A DNA stretch of 64,000 bases from Strigops habroptila (lineage: Eukaryota > Chordata > Aves > Psittaciformes > Psittacidae): the NCBI RefSeq assembly GCF_004027225.2, contig NC_046358.1:8339284-8403283 (forward strand), written 5' to 3'. How positions within the stretch are numbered: position 1 is the stretch's first letter; the number at the start of each line of letters is the position of its first letter. Below the pieces are notes generated by a model, which ran no database searches, was not told the origin of the DNA, and saw only the letters and a list, made by a program, of their open reading frames with translations. The position numbers and the translations under genes are program-made. Shown piece after piece: positions 48,401-60,400 of this stretch.

Positions 48401-51400
48401 ATTATAAATAAACCTTTCCCAAAAGTCTAAGACTTTCAAGATCATCCTGCTCCCTGCTTGACAGATCTTTGCTGGGATTATTTCTGTCACTCAAATAGCT
48501 TCTCTTTGTTGGTGGTGGTTTGGTTTCTTTAATATAGTTGTCTGTCACAAGCAAAAAATCTCATGGGCCATACTGGAACCAATAATCACAATGAATATTC
48601 AGTTACTCCTATGGGATAGACACACAGCATCGGTACATGTAGCAACTGAAGTGACAGACAAAGCTAAAGAAGTCTTTGCAAGTGACAAGTCCTCTACAAG
48701 TTTCTAACAGAAAAGACCTGCTACAGAGTATTTCAACTGTGAAAGTAAAGATGTGATCCATGTAGCAAGCATATGCAGATTCAGATTTTTTTAAACCCCA
48801 AATTTGAACAGATTTTCAAATGTTGGGGAGGGTATGCTTCTAAGACAAGTTCACCTCTTTACCCAACATCAAACATCCAATGCAAAGTCTGACATTTTTA
48901 TTCCTTTTTTTAAATAAAGGACAGTAGTGTGTAAAAAGCAGTGATAGTGAAAAACATCTCTCTGCCCATACATTCCTAATGCATAGCCAGAAAAACAATA
49001 CATTTATTTGGCTTAGAAAATTCTGATCTGAGCAGTTACAACATCAACGAGTTAAGTTGGAACAAAAAGGTTTATCTGGAAGTGATTAGTAACCTTCAGA
49101 ATAGATGGTCCCTAGCACCACATACATATAGTACTCCACAAGAAACTTGCTTCCAGTGCAAGCTTTTGACATCCATAGGTACCTGAATAATATACTGACA
49201 TCCCTGAACATCTGAAGAAGTCCCTGGTCCTCTTAAGATCAAATTAAGGCTGTCTGATTTATGTTTAAGGACATTTTCATGGAACAAAAGGCACTGGTTT
49301 CAGGTTGGATTTATTCAAAAGTCAGCTGTAAACTTTGTAGCAGTCAGCATGGACGCTTACCTGTAGGACAGATATGGTTTGCTCCAGCTCCACTTGCAGT
49401 TCTGGCCAAATTTCTTTATCCACATGAAAGACAAATGAGGTTCCATAATCCTTGCTGTCTGGTCCCAACGGAATATGCAGCTGCTTCTGATATGCCCCTG
49501 GAACAGACACCTTGACCTCACAGCTCCCTGTGCATTAGATTAAGAAGTTTAGACTACAGGAGACAAATAAATGTTGAAAATCAGATACATGTTAAGTGTA
49601 ACTGAGACTATAAAAACACAAACAAACGGTCGCCTGCCTGATTCCCAGTGGAAGTGACCCAGTATTATTTAGTATCAAAAATAAAAGGAAAATTAACTTA
49701 AAAAGTAAATTTTGTAGTCAGTAAATAAAAATGCAGTGTGTAGACAGAGAATCAAGTCTCCCCTCTCTCCCAAGAAACAAATATGCTGAAAAGTAGATCT
49801 GACAAACCCTGCAGGTAGCCCTACCTTGCTGTTCTTTGTCTTTGTTGACAGTGCCTTGCAGAGACAAGCACGGATGAACCTATGAAAAGAAGAAACTAGC
49901 TCTGATTATGACATTTTAGTTCACTTCTTTGTTGAAGCTTAATCCACCTACTATACTAGGTGTAGACATACACCCGCAATCTGCCAAAAACACATTAAAG
50001 ATTATTTTGATCTTTCAAACAAAGAACAAGTTTTATTTCAGCAGGATTGGATTATTTTCTCTTGTTCCAAAATCAAAACCACCATTCCTATTCCAGTAAC
50101 CGAGGTTTTTCACAACCAGGACTTCACAGTTACAAGTTCTCAACACCTGGGGTTTTTCTGTTGGTTTACCTTTTTTAATGCATGTTTGAGTACCTCTCCA
50201 GAACCTGGCAGAGAGGCAGAAGCTGGAGAGAAAAGGAACTATTTAGAAGCAGGAGTAGAATTCTCAGCAATTCTTGTCCTCTTGTCCTACTGAAAACCTC
50301 TTGAAGGAGTAAATCCCAACATATATGTAATTGACTTCCATGTACTCACCACAAGGACCCCATTGGTCAGTACCTTTGTAGGGGCATCTGAGCTGTGAAA
50401 GGAAGAGATGTAATATTAGGATTTTTTTTAAATTTGTTTCATCCTACTTTACAAACTAAATGCCTGGATAAGCATGGGGGAGAAAGGCCCTCGGTGTGTG
50501 AGATCTATGCCAACTAGACCAATACCAAGAATATTTCCCTACACAGAACAATGGGAAGAAAATACTCAAGAAACATGTGCTATAAGGTCTACCCATCTCA
50601 GTTATTTTGATAACCTAGAGAAAAGCTGAGTTTAGATAGACTATCAGAAAGATAAATTATTCACCTGTTTATATTGCAAGGTTAACTGTGAAAGCTTTCC
50701 ACTCTTTAGTAACCCATCCACAAAATCTTAATTTCCTTTGCAATGCTGTCATTCCCATGATGTCCAGCAAAATTTTCTTTATTGATAACCCAAAAATTTT
50801 GGTGACTGGATCTTTAAGGATATTTGTGATCAGCCATTGGTGAATCAACTTGAACACCACAGAGAACTGTAAAGCATTAGCCTTTTTATAGGCAAGACTG
50901 TCCCTGCAGAGAAAGAGCAACTAAAACAACAAATCTACAGAGCACAAGTTCATTCAGCTCTTCAGGTAAGACTCACCATTTCTCCAAGTAAAACTCTACA
51001 TCCAGCTCTTCATTAGCCTTTGAAAATAAAAGTTGAATACAGGTGACCCTTGATTTTGAATGTAATTATGATAAGTTTTTCCAAGAGATTAAGCTTTCTT
51101 CCCATCATAAACCATAGTAACTATTTTTGTTGCTTTGACAAAAGCTCCAGTGAAATTATGGAAGGTTTAAATTTATGCCTTTTGCTGTTTTCTTTAAAGA
51201 TTCCTCTCCTCCCAGACATACCCCCTCTGACCAGACACATCTACGTTTGAGGACACAAGTGCATACAGTGAGAGCTGGGTCTCAGATGCATTGCTCTGCT
51301 AATGAGAAAAAAAAACCCTCCTCTGGCTCAAGTACCACTGCAGCACCATCTCTGCAAACAGCTTCTACATGAGGCTTTGTGCTTCTCCCATTTGTTATTT

Positions 51401-54400
51401 CAGCAGATTGCCTTCTTAGCTCATTGCTGTCTTTGTCTTGTACAGACATTGATCCACCCATCTTTTCCCCTACCATATCTTACAGTAAATTCTTGATACC
51501 ACACCTCATGCAGCTTTTAAAATAATGAAGTAGAAGCCAATCTGGGTAATTGTCTTTACTGAAGTTGAAGTTTCTGGTTCCACAATTACTGATCAAGATG
51601 GCTTAAGCATTCAGCAATCAAGATAGAGTTAGTGGGAACAAGGGAGTTACTAAGCTGCTTTCTATGAACACAAATCATTTAGAGTGCCTGTGACACTGAT
51701 CAACACCTCCCTGCTAACTGCATACCAGTTAGTCTGCTTCTGAGTACACCAACAGCACTGAAGCCCAGTTTCTCAAGAAAACACATCATTAGCTCACCTT
51801 TAATCCAGACCTATTGTAGCAATGTGTTTGAGGAAGTTACAAAAGAAGATCAGGCCAGTGATGTGGCTTTAGCTATGTAAAACCAAGCTACCTTGTTGCA
51901 AGTCCATAAACAAGTGCACAAGGACTGAGAGCAGCTCATATGCACATGAAGCATACATGAAGCAGAGGTTGAAGGTCACTGAACATAACTCAGGGAAAAT
52001 AAGCTTTTCTTAGGCATTGCACTTGTTAAATATAGAGGTAACACTTGCAGCAACAAACTTCTCCACTGCAAAGTGATGATCAACTATATAGGAAAGTCTG
52101 CAGTCCACACAACAACAACTGCTGACTACAGAGGCCTTTCATTTTAAACCCAGTTTATGCCCCTATAGTCTCCTGAAAAATCAATTCCCTTTAAAGGTGT
52201 TTTAATATCTTCTGAAAGACAGCAGTTTCATTTAGCTGGGTATCCCAAAGACTGTGGAACACACACACACACACAAAAAAAAATCACTAGGGATTTTAGA
52301 AACATCTCAGTTGACAGTAAAACCATACAAAACATAAATGCATCAGGAGTCATCACCTCCTGATGCTTCTTCTCCTTCCAGCTTCTACAGCAGAGATAAA
52401 TCAACCAGCATGTACTACATGATTTCTGTAACGATGAGCTGCAGCTATTCATAGCTGACCCAGGAAGAAGCCAGGGACTAACCTCAGGGTTCAACTTGAA
52501 AGTGCGCAGCAGGGGCTGACCCAACTTCATGCCCGCTACATCAAAGACAATAGATGTAAGCTCATCGCTGACGAGGACATCCTTATCATAAAGCGTCAAT
52601 TCCAGAATGTTCTAAAAACCAAAGAGAACCAAACAGCCTCAGACGAAAAGACAAAAACACTTCCTCAAACCTGAGCAGCTGTATACAATAGACATTTTAT
52701 GCATTAATCAATATCTTTCCCCTTTCCCACTCCTGAAGAGAATTTGCTATTTCCAGCAGGGCTTACAGCATAGTTCAGCAAAAAGCTCCTAGTTGACAGC
52801 ATTTAGCTAAAAGATTTTCTAAGGCACATGGCAGTACTCTCCACCAGCTTCAGGCACAGATTTCAGCATGATCCAGTCCAGGATGTTATAGGGACCTATC
52901 ACTTCCTGCTCAGCACTGTCTCAGAGCAGGTAAGCCCAGCAGAAACTAGTTGAAATAGACACAGTGAGTACATATGGCACCCACAAAAAAAGGCCTTGTA
53001 GCAACTAGATTTCATGGAAACAAGGCTGAACTTAGAATTTTGTGCTGGCATAGCCTTGCAGCACTAACTAGACTGAGACCTCATGAACCCACAGGAGAAG
53101 AAAAAGCTCTCACACTCTAGAGCTTAGTTTGCAATTTTCTTATCATTTAAGTCAATCACCATTTCACCTTTGTCACCAACCATTATGGAAAGGTACTCCA
53201 GTAAGGGGGATAGTTTCTTGTTAATAAATACCTTATTCCAAAGTCTAGGATGTTATTCAAAGCAATAATGCCAGACTAAAACTAACCTTTTAAAGTACAG
53301 TTTCCTTCCTCTATCATTAGTGTCTACCTTGAGAATGAACAGTGACAATCTGAAGATTTTATTCAATATTCTATGAATCCTGCTCAGGCATCAGACAGAC
53401 ATACTGTCCCTAATAGTTTGAATTTTGCTTTTCTGAACCATAGGAAGTGAAGGCAGAACTTGACTGAATGAACTAAGTGGCAGTGTTTGAAATATAGTTC
53501 CCATTATCCTCACTCAGCCACTTGGCTGTGTAAGGTAGAGCTACAGGAAGGCAATAGCTACTCTGTGAAAGTAGATGCAATCCTCAGATAGGAACTTGCT
53601 TTATCAAGGAATTTCCTTGAACTCTACCAAGTAGTGCCATAACTTCCCTTTCCTGAGTTGCATCACAAGGATGTTTATGGAAAATTCTAGCTGCAATTTA
53701 CATGAGAGTGCAGTTACAAACTGCTGTGGTTATCACTGGACATGCATAGTGCAGCTTTTTGTGCCACTAAAGATCGACACCTTACAAGCAACACTGGTTT
53801 TGAAGGTAATAAAGATCCCTTGGTTTTGAAGTAAGCAAGCCAGTACACAAGTGCAGGTAGACTAACCACCTCCACAAAGCACATTCCTTACCTTGACAGC
53901 AGTATGGATTCGATACTGGAAAGTTTCATTCCATTCTGGGTTATCAGAGTTGTCAACAACCTGAGTTCGGAAGACTGTAGGAGATGCAGTGGGTAGCTTT
54001 AGTTCCACATAGCAGTCTGCCTTAGACACTAGAGCGGAGAGTGTAGGGACAGACATCAGAACAACTTCAATCAAACATACTCTTTCCTATGAGCTCCTCA
54101 TTTTCTAGATCTCATTGCACCATAAAAAGTGCAAATTTAAGGCTGGACTTGTAAAGCAAAAGCCTTTAATGAAGTACATGTCTTTAAAAAGCAGCAAATT
54201 GAACACTGGGTACCTATATACCTTTCTGGTTCATCCAAACCATAAAGCCCTTCAGGAAAGAGACCACTATTCAAAAGGAGGAAGATCAGCTTTTCAAAAA
54301 AAGATTACTGCTAGTATTGGGACCATTGTCTCTTGTTCTGTCACTGGGCATGACTGAAAGAGTCTGGCTCTATCTTCTTAACACCCTCCTTTCAGATACT

Positions 54401-57400
54401 TGATCAATAAGATTCCCTGAGCCTTCTGTTCTGCAGCCTTTCCTCACGAGAGATGCTCCAGCCTGTTTACAGTCTTACTGGCCCTTCACTAGACTCTCTT
54501 CAGTGGCACCAGTATCTCTCACTAGTGGAAAGCCCTGAACAACTGGAGTAGACACCCTATTCCAGATGCAGCCTCACCAGTGCTGCGCTAATGTTGAGTA
54601 GAGGGGATCACTTTGCTTGTCCTGTTGGCAATGCTCCTCTTAACGCAGTCCAGGATACTGTTACCCTTCCTTCCAGGAAGGGCACATTGCTGGCTTATGA
54701 TCAGCTTGCTGTCCACCAAGACCCCCAGGTCCTTTTCTGCAAAACTGAGGTACACTTCACCCCATCATCCAGATCATTAATGAAGACATTGAACAATATG
54801 GGACCCAGAATTGACCCTTAGATGATACCACTAGTTACTGGCTTCCAGCTAGACTTTGTGTCAGTGATCACCACTCTCAGAACTCTGCCATTCAGACAGT
54901 TTTCAATCAGACTCCCTGTCTGCTCATCCAGTCCATACTTCATCAGCTTCTCTATGAGAATCTTACAGGAGATGGTGTCAAAAGTCTTACAAAAGTCCGA
55001 GTAGACAATATCCATCACTGCTATACCCTCCTCTAGTCTGGCTAAGAGCTGAGCTTTCTGTTTCCATTTCCTAAAAACAACAGACTGTCTCAGTCTGTCC
55101 TTCCAGTTTATGACCCTTTAACAGTGCAAGCATGGGAACCACTCTTTACTGCAGTTGAACAGAAAGGCCATAAAAAGAACTTCCTTCACAGTGTGATTCT
55201 AGGCCTCAACCTTCCAGGAGGGTTTTCCATTCCCTGAACAGTCGTTTAGCATTCTTGTAGTTCAATGTTGGAATTCAGATATAAACTTTAGGCAGGCAAA
55301 CTACCTTACTGTATTAAATTTGAATGAATTAAATCTCAAATTAGTTTTAAAGATCAAAATGCCCCAAACAGCCCCTACTCAATACAGATGAGTAAAAAGA
55401 AGGGAATATTTACCATGCTATCAAAACCAGGAACATGTAAAAAGTAGTTTCTCTTTGAATCAGTCAACCACTTACCTCCTGAAAAGCTTCAATGACATAA
55501 ACAAAATAGCAGGCATGTGAAAGAAAGCACTACTTCAACTGAGAAAATAAACATTTGGAAGCTAGAACTGGAGACTGCTACTTCCAGATGTGAGAAGAGT
55601 GCTCAGGAGGAGCAAGGGTGAAATTTGTCATGACTAGAGGACTGAATCAGACAAAGGAACACAGAACAGGCCATAGTAGGACATGTAAAGGAGCAGGGAA
55701 GGAAAATATCACCAGGACTTACCTGACATTGTTCTGCAAAGTAGCAGAGTTAATCTGTAGCTTGGCCCCACATCAAACTATTAATATATATGTAATGCTT
55801 TACAAGAGAAGCCTTTGTTCAGACATAAAAGTAGTACACTATATCTACATAAGAAGTTCCCGTAACAATGCTACCTGCGTCACAGGTATACACTGAACAA
55901 ACCACCTGTTTTCATAATATCTTTATGAAATACTTACACAGATCTGTACCCTTGATGTTTCTGGCTCGGAGAACTTTTACCGTTAGGTTGTAGTAAGGGT
56001 GCTTCTCCCACTGAAAAGAAGAAGAGCAAGCTCAGCATGTTACCAAACTGCAATACCTGTTCTATAACCGCACTAGTATCAGTCCAGAGAAATGGATCAT
56101 ACCAGCCAGAACAAAATAAGCTATTCATGAGTCTGTTTGGGAACGTATGCAGCACTTTCGGTGTCCTGGAGGAAGATTAAAGGAGTCTAGAAGGAAACTC
56201 CATTCCCTTTCAGCACAACGAGTGATGTCTTAGGGTAACTCCTCATAGACTTTAGAAAATAAGTCCCTTATTTAGGGTTTCCTCTAATTATAGATCAATT
56301 TTGCTTCATTAGTTCATTCCTGCTGAAGGATAAAGAGATACTGAAGCTGCTCAAATAATTTTAATCATGCCTTGGATAGCTTAAGACTACTTGCCAAGGG
56401 CACATGCATGCTTGAGTAATAGCAGACATACAAGAATCTTAACAGCATGGTCTAAAGACATAGAAAGCACGCACTGTTCACAATGCGGGAAAACCCACTT
56501 TCTTGTAAGAACACATACTTCCTGGCAGTTTGAGCAAAAGGCAAACCTTAAATTCCTTTCCATTCTGGACCGTTGCTGGTATCAGCACTCTAAATGTACA
56601 CACCACTTTACCAGCACAGATCAAGATGTAATCCTTGCTCTTGAAAGCTTCTGGGAAGCTATTTTTTTGAAAGTAATATTAGTATCTAAGTGCCCAGATG
56701 TGAAGAGGAAAGAAAAATACTCTGACTAGAATCTAGAACCCTAGAAGATCATGAAGGACAAGTTGGGGGAGGGCAGGGGAAGACAAGAGAAAACAGCTTG
56801 AAGGGATTTAGTGCTGAGACTGCACAGAAGCAATTGTGTAAGGCTTATGACCTGAATGGGATTCTGCCTTGTTTCCATCAGCTGTGACACAATCCTGGCC
56901 AGCTAAGAATTTCTTCTGTTTTTAACTCCCATTTCAAAATGCTTTTCGTAAGTGGTTGCTACTTCACATTCATTATTTTCTAGATGGTTGGCTTGAGACC
57001 AGAGTTTGATTTCAGATACACTCAGTATTCACCTACAACTGAATTCAACAGGATCTCCACTTACAACGAAATGCTGCAGAGTGCCAAACATTACATATCG
57101 CTAGCTAGGATCTCGAGGAAACAAATGAACCCTGGACTCTGAAACTCTTTTCAGTATTCTTCATCTGACAAATGGAACTGTACTGTTTATTAAGCAGTCA
57201 CATACTTTGAGAATTTTCCTTATTACTTTACCATACTTGCCAGCTTTTGCAAAACAGCATTTGAGCAACACAATAAAACCATGACATACATAGTATACTG
57301 AACATCTGTGTACTGAGTACCATTCACCCTGACCAACAAGCAAAGGGTAAAAATTACATGCATTGTCTAAGATACCTCACACACAGGAGCCAAATTAAAT

Positions 57401-60400
57401 TTGTACAAATAAACTCCAATTATACTATTACTCTTAAAGGGTTCTTATTTGCAACTTTGACATGTTGAAGGTATTTTTTCCCTCACTTGGTTCTGGGAAC
57501 AAGACATTTCAGCAATAGCTCTACCCTTCAGGACTCTAGTTTTTTCTTCTATTTCAAATCATTCCTAATCACCCATATTTTGTTCAACCTCTGACACTAG
57601 TTTCTCAGGTAAAGCCTGACCTCCTTTCTACCTCATTGAGTTGGGCAGTGGACTACACACAGAAATTCAAGATTGCATATATTAATCTCAGCAACTTCCT
57701 AAAGGTGCTGCAACTCTTCATGTTGTTGAGAAATGAAGGCACATAATCACACCCCCACTGCTGTCAAAGCAATTTTCACTCATGTATCCTGACTATCACC
57801 TGGTACTCAGACACTATTAGCAGAGGAAACACAGAACACCCTGAAGATATCATGTCATTTTACCACACGGCATCTGTCAACAGATAGTCACATGTTCAAA
57901 AGAAAGTCCTTTCCAAAGGTCTCTAACAACCTTTGATTTGCAGTCAGTCATTACACAGCTGAGGATAAATTATGATCGGGGTGTGGAAAATGTAAGGGTA
58001 CATTACACAACACACATTTCACTGTGCTCCCAAGCCTGTGCGATCAGTCATGCCAGAACCTTCCTATGTGCCTTTCCTAATTATCTTTTAGCCAAGGCAC
58101 AGCAAGGTCATAACATGTTCCAAGGTGAACCTTGCAAACCAGTGAAGCATGAGAGTATTGGGTATGTTCTATCTGAACCCATCAGGGAAAAGGCAGGCAA
58201 ATCTGTTTGGGAAATGAACAGTAAATAATAACAGATCTACCTATACCAGTGTACATGACAGCATACCAATGCAGGCAACAGTGCAAGCAACCAATTCCTA
58301 CTTTGCAGTTAAACGATTTTTCAGAGTCACCCCTTTTCCAGAGCTCAGGAAAGGGCATTTGAGGCAAAAAAATAAAAACTCAAAATCCTTAAACGAGTGT
58401 ATAAGACTTGGATTTTCACACATTCAATCCTGCTAACAACTGTCTGTATCCTTCATCTAAACTGAAGGCGTTGATGCGGCAGCAAGCAACTGCAGAACAG
58501 GTTATCCCAGTAGTCTCTACCCTCAGGCAGCTCCGAATACCTGCTTTAGAGTGGGATGTAAGTGCTGGCATCCACTCCACATCTCTCAGTGGATGCAGAG
58601 GACTCACCATAAGCATGCCAGTTTCATTACAAAAATGTTGTCAACAGCAAATAAAAATGTAACTTCTAAGCCATATCCTCCTTCGTGTTCACAGCTACCA
58701 AGCAAATCAGGTAGCTCCAAGAAATGTCCAGTTTACCAAGGGAGCACTTTCTCCCCAGCTTGTTCCTGCTCCCAAGTAAACTCTGCTGCACATAATTCCC
58801 TTCCTTGTGGCCAAAGTGCCCAAGTTTGCTTTTAAATCCAAAAGCAAACTCTTGGTTCTCTTAGGCACTCCCTTGCACTTCCCTTCTCCCCCAGAAATGT
58901 GCACCCATAGACATGAGAGGAGCCCACAGACCCAGCCCTAAGAACCATGGTCTTTGGAGGGCTAGGTTTATAATCAGTCAGGTGATCTGAGCAGTGCTAA
59001 CAGCTCAGTATCGCAACAGCAGTGGCAAACACTGGGCTTGCTCCCACTTTATTGTTGTTTGTCTTTAGTGTGTGAAACTAAGACTAGACTTCAGAAATTA
59101 AGGAGAGATCTGATCACACTGAATTCACCTACAAAGCCAAAAGGGTGATCTGCTGCACCATGCCTCACTCAATACAAGATTTCTCCCCACTAGTCAACAC
59201 AACTTTGCTAAGCTATATTGAATTTTTATTTATTTCCATAATGAGCACCTGAGGGGAAACATCACATCCAGTGGTTTATGGGTTAACGGACATCATAACA
59301 GACTAACACTAGTTTCTTCTAGCCCAATTTCCCAACTACTAAACAACAACATTAACAAGAAAGTCAACAAGATGGTTTTTATCACACAGCAACAAGTGTA
59401 GAGATGACATTTAATCGTGGTATTTAACAGTCACCTCAATTTTAAGTTGTAGATTTTAGCGGGGGTGGAAGAGGACAGGTAATCAGATGACAGATCAGAT
59501 CTCCTAGGCAAAGGCTCCTTCACAAACACTTAGTATAATTCAAAACCAAGGTTATTAGCCACACCATCTTCTACAGTGGAATGATTATATACCAGTTAAA
59601 GGACAAACACAGTGAAACCCCTTTATCTAATGTGGTTGCTCTGCATTATGAACAGGAGGTGATGTCATCATTAATCTTCACCTCCTTTAGATCATTAAGC
59701 CTGATGGGATAAGGTAGAAAGCAGAAAGGAAGAGAATGGTAACCAAGGATATCTTGCAAGAAAACAGCTAGACACTGTTTTATCTCTCCCCCAAATTAAG
59801 CATCAGCTTAATTCTGTTCCCCAAAAAACAAGGAAACAGACCTGCTCTGCCTTGTCTCACACAGATTCTGAATTTAATAAAAAACAAGATCTCCATTAGC
59901 ATTACTCTTGTCCAAAATTTTCCCCTAATGATAAACTTTTTGATTAACTCCTGCAGAAGTGGAGGACTGGTTTTCCACACGGGCAGTAGCAGAAGTCACT
60001 GCCAGACACATCGGCTAAGGAATGCTGTCTTACCCGCCTGTGGTAAAACCCAATCTCTTTCCTCTCCTTCCTTTGGAAAAGCACAGCTGCCAGAACAGGA
60101 AGGACTCTGGGTGGAATCGTGCCCCGCAGCACCTCATGGAACATGGGAAAAACGTCCCGTCGTCGCCACAGAAAACCTGAGACAGGGAAACACAGAGAAT
60201 GAAGAGTCCCCAGACACGCGGCTGTGAAAAGCTGCGTGTCACAGGCTCACTCTGAAGTCTTGGGCAGGACTGGGCTGTGCTCCAGCTGTGGGAAGCAGAG
60301 GTGTGGCCTGCGCTTGCCAAACAACCCACTTCGAAACCTCACTGCCAGGTTTTCCAAATATTGGTAAAAGATAAGGGCAGCAAAGCAGCACCCAACTGGG